Notes: a model not told the origin generated them from the letters alone. A stretch of 64,000 bases of DNA from Pseudomonas fluorescens (GCF_001708445.1 NZ_CP015637.1:434001-498000), one strand, 5' to 3'; positions 33,462-42,480 are shown, numbered from the stretch's first letter. A program made the numbers and translations.

Positions 33462-33883
33462 TTCAGGGCCCTTTCGACGGCGTCGGTAAAGACTTTGGGC
33501 GAGGCCAGTTGCATCTCGCGGCTGGCAATTTCCACCGCCACTTGCACGGTACTGGCTCGGGTCAAACGCTCGCCGCTGGCCAGATCGGTGATCAGGTAAT
33601 TGACCTTCAAACGGTTCTCCCACTCCACCAGGCTGGCGCGCACGTTGATCGTCTGGCCGAACACCGCACCGCGCACATAGCGCAGTTGCATGTCGATCAC
33701 CGGCCAGGCGTAGCCGGCTTCGAGCATCGCCGCGTAGTTATGGCCGATCTTGTCCAGCAACGCGCAGCGCGCCACTTCCAGGTACTTCACGTAATGCCCG
33801 TGCCACACCACGTTCATGGTGTCGACGTCGAAAAACGGCACGAGGATTTCGGTGTCGCTGTGCAGTACGCCAGGGCTACGCAT
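33455..33883 (-). CDS. 4HBT-family acyl-ACP/CoA thioesterase (YbgC-like)
   Basis: 142 residues, hotdog fold. FFDVDTMNVVWHGHYVKYLE is the family signature, with the catalytic Asp21 ahead of the VWHGHY strand. In aryl polyene clusters this enzyme probably edits or releases acyl chains. The ATG at 33883 overlaps the ammonia-lyase stop by eight bases. The frame extends upstream into the lyase gene, but that part is not homologous to anything I recognise. Confidence 0.88.
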   Translation of the reverse strand: MRSPGVLHSDTEILVPFFDVDTMNVVWHGHYVKYLEVARCALLDKIGHNYAAMLEAGYAWPVIDMQLRYVRGAVFGQTINVRASLVEWENRLKVNYLITDLASGERLTRASTVQVAVEIASREMQLASPKVFTDAVERALKC

Positions 33884-35417
33884 GCAGCCCCCAGTGTTGC
33901 TCGGCGATGCGTTGCAGGCACAGGCGCAGTTCGCCTTCCAGGGCACGGTCTTCGATGACCGGCGGGAAGTCCTTGGCCAGTTCTTCGTGCATGGCGGCCA
34001 ATGCCGGTGGCAGTGGGCGTGCATCCTCGGCCTGGGCGCGCAGCCACACACCCTGGTTGGCCGCGAGCAAGGTGGCGGCGGCTACCTGTTCGGTCAGCTC
34101 CAGCACGCGGATCGCGTCGCGGGCGGCAATGGTGCCCATGCTCACCTTGTCCTGGTTATGGCATTCGGTGGAGCGCGAGAACACGCTGGCCGGCATGGTA
34201 TTTTTCAGCGCTTCGGCGGTCCAGGCGCTGGTACCGATCTGCACGGCCTTGAACCCGTGGTTGATCATCGCGCGGTCCGCCGGCGCGCCGGACAGGTTGC
34301 TCGGCAGGCCATGGTTGTAACGCACGTCCACCAGCAGCGCGAGTTGCCGGTCCAACAGATCAGCGACGTTGGCCACCAGGGTCTTGAGGCTGTCCATGGC
34401 GAACGCGATATGCCCGCCGTAGAAATGCCCGCCGTGCAGCACGCGCTCTTCTTCGGCGTCGATGATCGGGTTGTCGTTGGCGCTGTTGAGCTCAATCTCG
34501 ATAAACGAACGCAGCCAGTTCAGGCTGTCGGCCAGCACGCCGAGCACATGGGGCGCGCAACGCAGTGAATAACGATCCTGCAAGCGGTGCAAAGGGGCTG
34601 TCGGCGCATCAATCGCCAGGTCCTTGCGCAGCCAGGCCGCAACCTGCATCTGCCCCGGGTGCGGCTTGGCGGCGAACAGGCGCTCGTCGAAGTGCTCCGG
34701 GTTGCCTTGCAGCGCCACCACGTTCAGCGCGGTAATGCGCGTGGCCAGTTGCAGCAGGTAATCGGCGCGGGCGAACGCCAGGCAGGCGAGGCCAGTCATC
34801 ACCGCAGTGCCGTTCATCAGCGCCAGGGCTTCCTTGGGGCGTAGCACCAGCGGCTGCCAGCCCAATTCGCGGTGTACGTCGATGGCCTGGCGGCGTTCGC
34901 CACGGAACAGCACGTCACGTTCGCCGGACAGGGTCGCAGCCACATAGGACAGCGGCGTCAAATCACCGCTGGCCCCCACCGAGCCTTCTTCCGGGATCAG
35001 CGGCAGTACATCGTGTTCCAGGAATGCATGCAGGCGCTCGAGCAGCTCCACACGCACGCCGGACACGCCGTGGCACAGCGACTGCAAACGCGCCGCCAGC
35101 ACGGCACGGGTGGCTTGTGCGTCGAGCAACTTGCCCAGGCCGCAACCGTGGAAGGTGTACAGGTGACGCGGCAGCGCTTCGACGTGCTGCAATGGCACCG
35201 CCACCACGCAGGAGTCACCGTAGCCGGTGGTCACGCCGTAGATCACGCCTTCCTTGTCGAGCAGCGAGTCGAGGAACTGCGCGCCTTTGGCGATGCGCTG
35301 GCGATAGGCGGCGTCATCCTGCAAGTGCGTGGGCACCTGACGGTTGGCCAGGGCCAATACGTCTTCAATGCGCAGAGGGCGTTCGCCAAAGGTTACCGGC
35401 TCAAGATGCGTCGTCAT
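33876..35417 (-). CDS. Aromatic amino acid ammonia-lyase (HAL/TAL family)
   Basis: 513 residues. The MIO prosthetic group would form from Ala149-Ser150-Gly151 in GSVGASGDLTPLSY. The catalytic Tyr60 is in VIYGVTTGYGDS. The selectivity position holds His90 (LYTFHGCG), which fits histidine or tyrosine lyases rather than phenylalanine lyases. The aryl polyene starter is thought to be a hydroxy-cinnamate-like unit, so tyrosine is the likely substrate. No hut genes accompany it. It overlaps the acyltransferase gene by 17 nt and the thioesterase gene by 8 nt. Confidence 0.9.
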   Translation of the reverse strand: MTTHLEPVTFGERPLRIEDVLALANRQVPTHLQDDAAYRQRIAKGAQFLDSLLDKEGVIYGVTTGYGDSCVVAVPLQHVEALPRHLYTFHGCGLGKLLDAQATRAVLAARLQSLCHGVSGVRVELLERLHAFLEHDVLPLIPEEGSVGASGDLTPLSYVAATLSGERDVLFRGERRQAIDVHRELGWQPLVLRPKEALALMNGTAVMTGLACLAFARADYLLQLATRITALNVVALQGNPEHFDERLFAAKPHPGQMQVAAWLRKDLAIDAPTAPLHRLQDRYSLRCAPHVLGVLADSLNWLRSFIEIELNSANDNPIIDAEEERVLHGGHFYGGHIAFAMDSLKTLVANVADLLDRQLALLVDVRYNHGLPSNLSGAPADRAMINHGFKAVQIGTSAWTAEALKNTMPASVFSRSTECHNQDKVSMGTIAARDAIRVLELTEQVAAATLLAANQGVWLRAQAEDARPLPPALAAMHEELAKDFPPVIEDRALEGELRLCLQRIAEQHWGLHA

Positions 35418-36336
35418 CGGTCTTCCAGAAGGGATAAAAGTTGAACCATTGTTGGGGCGCTTCCAGGCAGAACTGGCCCAGGCGTGCGGCGTAGCGCGCG
35501 GTCCACTGCGCGATGACCTGCTCGCGGGTGCTGCGCTTCCATTCGATCGATTGCGCGAAGGGCTCGATGGTCAGGCGATAGCGGCCCTGGTGTTTGAGGC
35601 ACATCAGCAGGTTTACCGGGCATTTGAGCAGGCCGGCCAGCAGCCACGGGCCCTGGGGGAAGGCGGCGTCATGGCCGAGGAAGTCCACGCGCACCGTGCG
35701 CCCGCCATGCAGCGGTACGCGGTCGCCGGCAATTGCCAGCCATTCGCCTTCGTCCAGGCGCTGGCTGAGCAGCAGCATGGTGGCCGGGTCCAGCTCGCTG
35801 ACCTGGATCAGGCGTAAATGGGTCGCGCCGGCTTCGCCCAGCAGGCGGTTGAAACGCTCGGCATGCTTGGTGTGCACCAGCACGTTCATGGTGACGCGTT
35901 CGCCGATTTCCGCCAGCGCACGGCACACTTCGAGGTTGCCCAGGTGCGCACCCACCAGCATCTGTCCGCGTTCGCCACGCAGTTGCCCGCGCAATTGCGC
36001 CGGGTCGTTGATCTCGATCTGTTCCAGGCGCAGCTTGCCGTTCCAGACGTCGAGCTTGTCGAGCAAGGCGTCGGCAAAGGCCATGAACTGGCCGAAGACT
36101 TTGCGCTGGCTCGGACGCAGCTCATCCCGACCGCTCCACTCAGCCAGGCGCTGCTGGTACTGCCAGGCGCTCTGGCGCGCCGTGCGGCCGAACAGGAAGA
36201 AGTACAACACGATGCCGTACAACAGCGGGCTCAGCAGGCGTCGGCCAAGCACCTTGGCGGCGACGGCGGTGAATTTCATCAGCCAGTAGCTGCCGCGCTC
36301 CTCGCGATCGGCCCAGTGTTTGCTGCTGTCGCTCAT
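35401..36336 (-). CDS. LpxL/HtrB-like acyltransferase of the APE cluster
   Basis: 311 residues. One N-terminal membrane segment (about 38-50) is followed by the lysophospholipid acyltransferase domain with GAHLGNLEV, an HX4E active site (His131, Glu136). DRVPLHGGRTVRVDFLG is the substrate-binding stretch of lipid A acyltransferases. It probably attaches an acyl chain during assembly of the polyene lipid. Start at 36336 is an ATGA overlap with the glycosyltransferase gene. Confidence 0.88.
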   Translation of the reverse strand: MSDSSKHWADREERGSYWLMKFTAVAAKVLGRRLLSPLLYGIVLYFFLFGRTARQSAWQYQQRLAEWSGRDELRPSQRKVFGQFMAFADALLDKLDVWNGKLRLEQIEINDPAQLRGQLRGERGQMLVGAHLGNLEVCRALAEIGERVTMNVLVHTKHAERFNRLLGEAGATHLRLIQVSELDPATMLLLSQRLDEGEWLAIAGDRVPLHGGRTVRVDFLGHDAAFPQGPWLLAGLLKCPVNLLMCLKHQGRYRLTIEPFAQSIEWKRSTREQVIAQWTARYAARLGQFCLEAPQQWFNFYPFWKTDDDAS

Positions 36337-37067
36337 GCCTGCCACCGTCGCCACAGGATCATCGGCGCGCGCACCAGCATGCCGAAGAACAACCGGGTGT
36401 GCATGGCCGAAATGCGCACGTTGTCACGGAACAGGCGGAAGTGTGACAGCCCGTCGGCGGGGTAATGCACCTGGGTCGGCAGCCAGCGCATCGGCTGGTT
36501 GCGCCAGGCCAGGCGCACCAGGATGTCGGAGTCGAAATCCATGTGTGTGCCGATGTAGGCCGAGTCCATCAGGGCCAGCGTGGGCGCCAGCGGGTATACG
36601 CGAAAGCCGCACATCGAGTCGCGAATCTGTAGCGACAGGGTATTGATCCATACCCACACATGGGTCAGGTAGCGCGCATACAAACGAGCCTTGGGCACGC
36701 TGTCATCGTATTCGGGGTAGCCACAGATCACGGCCGTGGGGTGCCGGCGTGAGGTGTCGATAAAGCTTTCGACTTCGCGCAGGTCATGTTGGCCGTCGGC
36801 GTCCACTTGCAGGGCGTGGGTGAAGCCCAGGCGCGCGGCTTCGCGAAAACCGGCCATGACCGCACTGCCTTTGCCCTGGTTGTTGGGCAGGGTCAGCAGG
36901 GTGACGTTATCGAGGCTCGCCAGTTGCGCCAATACCGCCGCGCACGCCGGGCTGCTGCCATCGTCCACCAGCAGACAGGGCAGGCCGCTGTTCAGCAGGC
37001 TATAGACCACGGCCGGCACGGCGGCTTCGTGGTTGTAGACCGGGATCAGGGCGCAGGGGTTATGCAT
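36333..37067 (-). CDS. Family 2 glycosyltransferase of the APE cluster
   Basis: 244 residues, GT-A fold. ALIPVYNHEAAVPAVVYSL begins the domain; VDDGSS (Asp35-Asp36) and QVDADGQHD (Asp89, Asp91) bind the nucleotide-sugar and metal. Several APE clusters carry such a gene, probably to add a sugar or phosphosugar to the lipid. I chose the ATG at 37067 because GAGGG stands five bases ahead; an in-frame ATG at 37079 is possible. A 77-nt gap with a palindrome separates it from the ligase gene upstream. Confidence 0.87.
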   Translation of the reverse strand: MHNPCALIPVYNHEAAVPAVVYSLLNSGLPCLLVDDGSSPACAAVLAQLASLDNVTLLTLPNNQGKGSAVMAGFREAARLGFTHALQVDADGQHDLREVESFIDTSRRHPTAVICGYPEYDDSVPKARLYARYLTHVWVWINTLSLQIRDSMCGFRVYPLAPTLALMDSAYIGTHMDFDSDILVRLAWRNQPMRWLPTQVHYPADGLSHFRLFRDNVRISAMHTRLFFGMLVRAPMILWRRWQA

Positions 37068-37093
37068 GGTGTCCCTCATTGATAGGAAAACAC

Positions 37094-37123
37094 CCTGTGG
37101 CGAGCGGGCCCGCTCGCCACAGG
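37094..37123. repeat. 30-bp perfect palindrome inside the APE operon
   Basis: CCTGTGGCGAGCGGG and its exact inverse CCCGCTCGCCACAGG abut without a spacer. It occupies the only sizeable gap in the APE operon, between the ligase and glycosyltransferase genes. The core matches the tandem repeat at 23898-23932. It could form a hairpin in the mRNA that affects processing. Confidence 0.8.
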
Positions 37124-37144
37124 AAGCCGATTTGCCACAAAAGC

Positions 37145-38815
37145 TTATGCATGGGCGGCTTCCAATTGGATCCGGCCGCTGGAGCAGGTGGCGACGCCGT
37201 TGCGGTAGGCGAAATACAGCTTGCCGCGTTCCTGGTCGAAGCGCAGGTGCAGTTCGATACAGTCGCCCGGACGCACCAGTTGCTGGAACTTGAGCACTTC
37301 CATGCCGGCGAAGGTCGGCGGCAGGTCCAGGCACTGCTGGCCGAGGTTGAATGCCCACTCCACTTGCACCACGCCCGGCAGCACCGGGGTGACCGGGAAG
37401 TGGCCGCTGAAATAGGCCAGGTCCGGCGGGACGCTCAGTTGCAAGGTCCATTCGCCATCGACTTCGACGTGTTCCAGCACTTCCGGCGCTTTTGGCCGGG
37501 GGGCCAGCAGCAGTGCTTCGACATCCGCCTGGGGCAGCTTGCCTTGGCTGTTCAGTGGCAACTGGCGCAGCAAGCGCCAGCGCCGAGGCAGGGCCAGGGC
37601 TTCGCAGTGTTGGCTCAGGTGCTGGCGCAGGGTTTGGATCACGGTGCGTCGGCCCTGGTTGCGCAGGGCATGCAGGCCCTCGGGGCTCAACACCACCAGC
37701 GCGCCGAGTGACGCACGGTTTTCCTGGACCACGCCCAGGCGGGTTTCGGTGACCCACGGGTGGGCCATCAGCGCGTGTTCAAGCATGGGCAGGGAGATGC
37801 GTTTTTCTTCCAGCTTGACGATGCGGTCCAGTCGGCCGAGCAGTTCGAAGCGGCCATCGGCGTGGATGCGGGCGGCGTCGGCGGTCTGCTCGATGTGCCC
37901 GGCGGGCAAGTACGGCGAGGCGATGCGCAGGGCGCCGTCGGCGTCCTGGCTCAGCTCGACACCGGCAAACGGCTGCCACGGCTGTGCGCCTTGGCGCCAG
38001 GCAATACCACCGGTTTCCGAGCTGCCGAGGATTTCTGTCGGCCATTGCTGCAGGCGATCGTAAAGGCTGCCGGCGGCCTCGATGGGCAGCGCGCCACCGG
38101 AAGAGAACACCCGCGACACTTGGCTCAGCGCCGTCCAGTCGAGGTTATCGCCCATGCGCTTGAGCAGCGCCGGGCTGGCGACCCAGGCAAAATGCGCGTG
38201 TTCGCGGCTGGCGCGCTGTAAATCCTCGGGGAAGGCCAGTTGTTGGCGCACAAAGGGACGGCCGGCGCACAACGGCCATAGCACCCGGAACAGCAAACCG
38301 TAGATATGTTGGGTGGCGACGCTGCCGATGATGCACGCGTCTTCAAGGTCTGGACCCCATAGGGCTTCCAGGGCCTCAACTTCGTTGGCCAGCTGGCGCA
38401 GGGTCTTGTCGATGCGCTTGGGTTCGCCGCTGGAACCGGAGGTACACAGGCTCAGTTGGCAAGTGTCCAGATCCAGTGCCGCCGGGTCCAGCGGCGCTTG
38501 GTCGAGCGCGGCGAGGTCATCGGCGGCGATCAACCAGGCGTCGACGGCATCGGCCCAGCGTAGGCGGGTTTGCGGTTGCAGGTCGGCGGGCAGCAGCACG
38601 CTGGCCCCGGCGCGCCAGGCAGCCAGCAAGGCGACGGCCAATAAGCCGGCATCTTCCAGATGGACAGCCACGCGCTTGATGCCATGTGCCTGCAAACCCG
38701 CCGCCAGACGCAGGGATTGTTCCCACAGCTGGGCGTGATTCATTGCAGGTTCGGTGGTGACCAAACGCTGTTGCAGCGGCTCAAGCAGCAACTGCTCAAG
38801 TTTCAACCCTTTCAT
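37145..38815 (-). CDS. Acyl-ACP synthetase fused to a FabZ-like dehydratase domain
   Basis: 556 residues. The first about 440 form an adenylating enzyme: [10 protein letters not shown] (124-133) is the ATP loop, [15 protein letters not shown] the hinge, and [11 protein letters not shown] supplies the catalytic lysine. The last about 110 residues are a hotdog domain with [20 protein letters not shown], the FabZ signature. The first domain should load the aryl acid onto ACP; the second should dehydrate and corresponds to ApeI. The two functions are separate genes in the APE systems I know best. Start at 38815 is an ATGA overlap. Confidence 0.88.
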   Translation of the reverse strand: MKGLKLEQLLLEPLQQRLVTTEPAMNHAQLWEQSLRLAAGLQAHGIKRVAVHLEDAGLLAVALLAAWRAGASVLLPADLQPQTRLRWADAVDAWLIAADDLAALDQAPLDPAALDLDTCQLSLCTSGSSGEPKRIDKTLRQLANEVEALEALWGPDLEDACIIGSVATQHIYGLLFRVLWPLCAGRPFVRQQLAFPEDLQRASREHAHFAWVASPALLKRMGDNLDWTALSQVSRVFSSGGALPIEAAGSLYDRLQQWPTEILGSSETGGIAWRQGAQPWQPFAGVELSQDADGALRIASPYLPAGHIEQTADAARIHADGRFELLGRLDRIVKLEEKRISLPMLEHALMAHPWVTETRLGVVQENRASLGALVVLSPEGLHALRNQGRRTVIQTLRQHLSQHCEALALPRRWRLLRQLPLNSQGKLPQADVEALLLAPRPKAPEVLEHVEVDGEWTLQLSVPPDLAYFSGHFPVTPVLPGVVQVEWAFNLGQQCLDLPPTFAGMEVLKFQQLVRPGDCIELHLRFDQERGKLYFAYRNGVATCSSGRIQLEAAHA

Positions 38816-39357
38816 ACGCGGCCTCGAACCCTTTGTCGTACCAGCCATTCCACGGCAAACAACAGCCCCATCAGCCCGTAGGCGATCAGGCCGTTGTACA
38901 ACGTCCACCAGCTCAGCGGCGCCCACAGGGTGAGGGCGGCGGCGAGCAGGCCATTACATAGAAAAAACACACTCCACACCACGGTGACCTGGCGCGTATA
39001 CACGACGGCGTGGGTTGGCAGCTGAGGGTCGCTCATGCGGGCCAGGCGCTCGACCATCGGCGGGCCGTATTTCAGGCTCAGGCCGAACAGCGTGAGCATG
39101 AATGCACTGACCAGGCTCGGGTACCAGCGCAACAGGCGAGGGTTGTCGAACCAGGCCAGCAGCAGGCAAAACACGATGACCGCCACGGCCATCCAGCGGC
39201 TACCGGGGCGCCGTGCAGCGGTCAGCGCGCGCAACAGCCACAGGCTGCCCAGCAGCAAGCCAAATTGCCACGGCGCAAAGTGCTCGGTGCCGTAATACAC
39301 GGCAAAAGGGTACAGCAGCCCCGCCAACAACAGGCCAAGGCTAATCAACCGGCTCAT
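38812..39357 (-). CDS. COG4648-type inner-membrane protein of the APE cluster
   Basis: 181 residues with about five hydrophobic segments, for example LISLGLLLAGLLYPFAVYYG at the N-terminus and WWTLYNGLIAYGLMGLLFAV near the end. Proteins of this type recur next to the carrier proteins in aryl polyene clusters, with no known biochemical role. The start overlaps the carrier protein stop by ATGA and the stop overlaps the ligase start, so it is translated with the biosynthetic genes. Confidence 0.85.
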   Translation of the reverse strand: MSRLISLGLLLAGLLYPFAVYYGTEHFAPWQFGLLLGSLWLLRALTAARRPGSRWMAVAVIVFCLLLAWFDNPRLLRWYPSLVSAFMLTLFGLSLKYGPPMVERLARMSDPQLPTHAVVYTRQVTVVWSVFFLCNGLLAAALTLWAPLSWWTLYNGLIAYGLMGLLFAVEWLVRQRVRGRV

Positions 39358-39608
39358 GCGGCTGGCTGGACCAGACGGTACACCGCCTCAACCACATCGT
39401 TCACGGTGCGTACTGCCTTGAATTCCTCAGCGGCGATCTTCTTGCCGGTCTGGCGCTTGATATGGTCGATCAGGTCCACGGCGTCGATGCTGTCGATTTC
39501 CAGGTCCTGGTACAGGTTGGCGTCGAGGGTGACGCGTTCCGGGGGCAGTTCAAACAGTTCCACCAAGGCGTCGCGCAGGGTGTTGAAAATATCGTCACGA
39601 GTTTGCAT
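39354..39608 (-). CDS. apeF: Acyl carrier protein 2 of the APE cluster
   Basis: 84 residues, four-helix ACP fold. The phosphopantetheine serine is Ser40 in EIDSIDAVDLIDHI. It is one of two adjacent carrier proteins; in studied aryl polyene systems both (ApeE and ApeF) carry intermediates. The letter is assigned from gene order. It starts 9 nt after the first ACP gene stops and overlaps the membrane protein gene by four bases. Confidence 0.9.
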   Translation of the reverse strand: MQTRDDIFNTLRDALVELFELPPERVTLDANLYQDLEIDSIDAVDLIDHIKRQTGKKIAAEEFKAVRTVNDVVEAVYRLVQPAA

Positions 39609-39617
39609 GGTCCGGTC

Positions 39618-39887
39618 TCAAGCTGCCTGTCTGGCCGTGACGAACGCCGCAAGGCTGGCCACGTTGGTGAAGTGATTGCGGGTGTCCTTGGCGTCGGCGT
39701 CGATTTTTATGCCGTACTTTTTCTGGATCGCCAGGCCCAATTCCAGGGCGTCTACCGAATCCAGGCCGAGGCCTTCGCCGAACAGGGTTTGATCGTTTCC
39801 GATGTCGTCGGCGCTGATGTCTTCCAGGCCCAGGGCCTCGATGATCAGCACCTTTATGTCGTGCTCAAGGCTGTGTTGGTCGCTCAT
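39618..39887 (-). CDS. apeE: Acyl carrier protein 1 of the APE cluster
   Basis: 89 residues. The attachment serine is Ser44 in GLDSVDALELGLAI. The sequence is more acidic than the second ACP and only distantly related to it, so the two are not a recent tandem duplication. The ATG at 39887 lies 23 nt inside the acyltransferase gene; an AGCTC-rich site with GGCGAG is upstream. Letter assigned from gene order. Confidence 0.9.
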   Translation of the reverse strand: MSDQHSLEHDIKVLIIEALGLEDISADDIGNDQTLFGEGLGLDSVDALELGLAIQKKYGIKIDADAKDTRNHFTNVASLAAFVTARQAA

Positions 39888-40677
39888 CTTCGGCGAGCTC
39901 CTTAATAAAATAGTGATGCAGGTAATCGTTGAGCTTGCGTGAAGCCTGGGGCGCGGGCCCGAGTGCGGCAAACGCCTGTGGTTCTATATCGGCCCCTACC
40001 CGCAAACTGAAGTGCACGCGGCGTTTTGGGATGCGATACCAGGGTTCGGCCTTGGTCAGGGTGGTGGGGCTGACCTTGATCACCACGGGGGTGATGATTG
40101 TCGCACCGCGCAGCGCAATGGCGGCGGCGCCGCGATGAAAGGCAGGCGCCGAGCCAGGGGTGGTGCGGGTGCCTTCGGGAAAAATGATCAGGGTCTGGCC
40201 GCCGCGCAGGGCATCGGCGGCGGCATCGAGCATTTCGCTGCTGCCGTCGTTGCTGATATAGCCCGCATCGCGCACCGGCCCACGGGTGAAGGGGTTCTGC
40301 CACAGGCTTTGCTTGACCACACAGTTGGCCTGGCGCACCAGGCCGATCAAAAACACCACGTCGATCAGCGACGGGTGGTTGGCGATGATCATCTGGCCTG
40401 GGCGCCCGAGGTTTTCCGCACCTTCGACGCTGTAGGTCAGCACGCCGGCGCGTTGCATCAGGCGGATAAAGAACCAGAACAGCTTGCTGATGGTATGGCG
40501 GGCGCGGCGTTGGTGTTTTTCGGCGCTTCCTGGCAGGCACGCGAGCAACGGGAACACCAGCAAACGCAGGCACAGGCCGCCTGCTCCGAACAGCGCGAAG
40601 CTGGCGGCGGTGGCGAGCAGGCGCCAGTAGTAGGCGTCCCGTGGTTTGTCGGTCAGGGCTTGCGTTGCCAGTTCCAT
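39865..40677 (-). CDS. PlsC-like 1-acylglycerol-3-phosphate acyltransferase
   Basis: 270 residues. A hydrophobic N-terminal segment is followed by ANHPSLID (His101 to Asp106, the HX4D motif) and FPEGTRT (166-172), the two hallmarks of PlsC-type acyltransferases. It probably helps attach the polyene or a fatty acid to the lipid scaffold. The gene overlaps the ketosynthase-like gene upstream by 25 nt and the ACP gene downstream by 23 nt. Confidence 0.9.
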   Translation of the reverse strand: MELATQALTDKPRDAYYWRLLATAASFALFGAGGLCLRLLVFPLLACLPGSAEKHQRRARHTISKLFWFFIRLMQRAGVLTYSVEGAENLGRPGQMIIANHPSLIDVVFLIGLVRQANCVVKQSLWQNPFTRGPVRDAGYISNDGSSEMLDAAADALRGGQTLIIFPEGTRTTPGSAPAFHRGAAAIALRGATIITPVVIKVSPTTLTKAEPWYRIPKRRVHFSLRVGADIEPQAFAALGPAPQASRKLNDYLHHYFIKELAEDERPTQP

Positions 40678-41414
40678 ACGCGGTTCTTCCAGGCATGTTG
40701 GCAGGCGACCTGTTCAGTGAGCAGGGTGCGCAGCAGGTTCAGGGCATGGGGCCACTGGGTTTGAGTGGGTTGGACAGTGCCGCGGGTAAGTTCCAGTTGC
40801 CACTCGTCGCCTGGGGTCAGCAGCAGGCCGAGGGCATAGGGGAACGGCACGTCGGCGATCCAGTCGGCATAGGCTTCAGGCGGCTGTTCTTCGGTAATCA
40901 CCAGCAACACGGCCGGGGCGCCTTCATTGAGCAGGGCGGCGGCTTCGAGCAGGCCGTGTTCCAGGCCGTCGCCAGCGGCAGCAAGGGCCGTCATCTCGCT
41001 GGTTTCATTGCGTAGGATCGACCACAGGCCAATCACTGCGTTATGTACCGACAGGCTGAACTGGGTCGGCGACAGCGGCTGGTCATTGGCCAGGTCGCTG
41101 AGGATGTCGAGGGTGCGCGGGGTTTCGCCGTGACGCGAAATAAACACCAGGGGCAGGTCTTGCCGGCCCTCGGCCAGCGGCCAACCCACGCTGAACGCCA
41201 TGCGTGCCAGGCGGCTGAGGCGGCGGCGCTGCATGGCGGGCAAGAACGATACGTCGGGGCTGGCTTCGCTGGCGGGCAGCAACACCGGGGCCCGGCACCA
41301 GGCGTACCAGTCGTCCGCGCTGTCCAGGCCAGGAGCCCAGGCACGCCATTGGGCGATGTTGAAGTTGATCACTGAGAAGTTATCCCGCCCCTGCGGGCTT
41401 CCATGTGCGGCCAT
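40653..41414 (-). CDS. apeC: Ketosynthase-like chain-length factor, first gene of the APE operon
   Basis: 253 residues of a shortened ketosynthase N-terminal domain. HNAVIGLWSILRNE and DGLEHGLLEAAALLNEGAPAVLL mark the chain-length factor family. No active-site cysteine motif is visible, so it should be a non-catalytic partner of the full ketosynthase at 26813-27979. The ATG at 41414 has no clear ribosome site; a GTG at 41372 giving MINFNIAQW is an equally good start. Confidence 0.85.
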   Translation of the reverse strand: MAAHGSPQGRDNFSVINFNIAQWRAWAPGLDSADDWYAWCRAPVLLPASEASPDVSFLPAMQRRRLSRLARMAFSVGWPLAEGRQDLPLVFISRHGETPRTLDILSDLANDQPLSPTQFSLSVHNAVIGLWSILRNETSEMTALAAAGDGLEHGLLEAAALLNEGAPAVLLVITEEQPPEAYADWIADVPFPYALGLLLTPGDEWQLELTRGTVQPTQTQWPHALNLLRTLLTEQVACQHAWKNRVWNWQRKP

Positions 41415-41458
41415 TGGCCGAGTTTACCGGGACGGTGAGCAAGAGCCGAATGGCGCGC

Positions 41459-41488
41459 ATTATCCGGGTGCTGTGGGGTTCTAGCAAA
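41459..41488 (-). promoter_or_regulatory. Candidate promoter of the APE operon
   Basis: On the - strand, TTTGCT (41488-41483) and GATAAT (41464-41459) are 18 nt apart, about 45 nt upstream of the first APE gene. The whole 295-nt divergent region up to the parA start is AT-rich around 41480-41570. This is a weak match and no regulator gene lies beside the cluster. Confidence 0.3.
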
Positions 41489-41709
41489 CTTTGGTAAAGA
41501 ATTGTTCACGGCTGATTACAAAATTTGCGGAGAGATTTACAGATTGTCCTTTACCGCAGGACGAATTGGATTGTCGGACCCTTCCTATTCGTTTGTACGC
41601 GATGAGCCATGGCTCGCGGTTAATGCAGCCGTGCATGGATGAACGAGGTAGCGAACAGGCGCTTTTGCCCTCTACACTCGGACATTCATTGATACACGGA
41701 GGTTTTTCC

Positions 41710-42480
41710 ATGCGGCGCGTGGTGTTCAATCAGAAAGGCGGCGTTGGCAAGTCCAGTATCGCCTGCAACCTGGCGGCAGTCAGCGCCAGTGAAGGCTATC
41801 GAACCCTGTTGGTGGACCTCGATGCACAAGCCAACTCCACCCAGTACCTTACCGGGCTGACCGGCGATGATATCCCGATGGGCATTGCCGAATTCTTCAA
41901 GCAAACCCTGTCTTCCGGGCCTTTTTCCAAGAAAAACCGCGTGGATATCTACGAGACACCGTTCGACAACCTGCATGTGATCACGGCCACCGCAGAGTTG
42001 GCGGATTTGCAGCCCAAGCTCGAGGCCAAGCACAAGATCAACAAGCTGCGAAAGCTGCTGGATGAATTGAGCGAGGATTACGACCGGATTTACCTGGATA
42101 CCCCGCCGGCATTGAATTTTTATGCGGTTTCGGCGCTGATTGCCGCTGATCGTGTATTGATCCCCTTCGATTGCGACAGTTTCTCGCGCCAGGCGTTGTA
42201 TGGCCTGCTGGCGGAAATCGAAGAGTTGAAGGAGGACCACAACGAGGGGCTGGAAGTGGAAGGCATCGTCGTCAACCAGTTCCAGGCCCGGGCGAGCCTG
42301 CCGCAGCAGATGCTCGATGAGTTGATGGCCGAAGGCTTGCCGGTATTGCCGGTGTACCTGGCCAGCTCAGTGCGCATGCGTGAGTCGCACCAGCAGAACA
42401 AGCCGCTGATCCACCTGGACCCACGGCATAAGCTCACTCTGCAATTCGTGGAGCTGCACAACCTGCTGGAAAATGCCTGA
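41710..42480 (+). CDS. Solo ParA-family ATPase
   Basis: 256 residues. The deviant Walker A is KGGVGKSS (9-16) with both lysines present, followed by LLVDLDAQANST and IYLDTPPALNF, so it should be an active ParA/MinD-like ATPase. RBS GGAGG precedes the ATG at 41710; the frame is open upstream to 41491 but without a start signal. No parB or centromere-like iterons lie next to it, so it is not a plasmid partition locus. Solo ParAs often place surface or chemotaxis complexes at the pole. Here it faces the APE operon divergently. Confidence 0.88.
   Translation: MRRVVFNQKGGVGKSSIACNLAAVSASEGYRTLLVDLDAQANSTQYLTGLTGDDIPMGIAEFFKQTLSSGPFSKKNRVDIYETPFDNLHVITATAELADLQPKLEAKHKINKLRKLLDELSEDYDRIYLDTPPALNFYAVSALIAADRVLIPFDCDSFSRQALYGLLAEIEELKEDHNEGLEVEGIVVNQFQARASLPQQMLDELMAEGLPVLPVYLASSVRMRESHQQNKPLIHLDPRHKLTLQFVELHNLLENA

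Noticed and set aside
41710..42480. Plasmid or prophage partition locus
   Set aside because: The ParA is alone: no parB, no iterons and no replication gene, and the surrounding genes are chromosomal.
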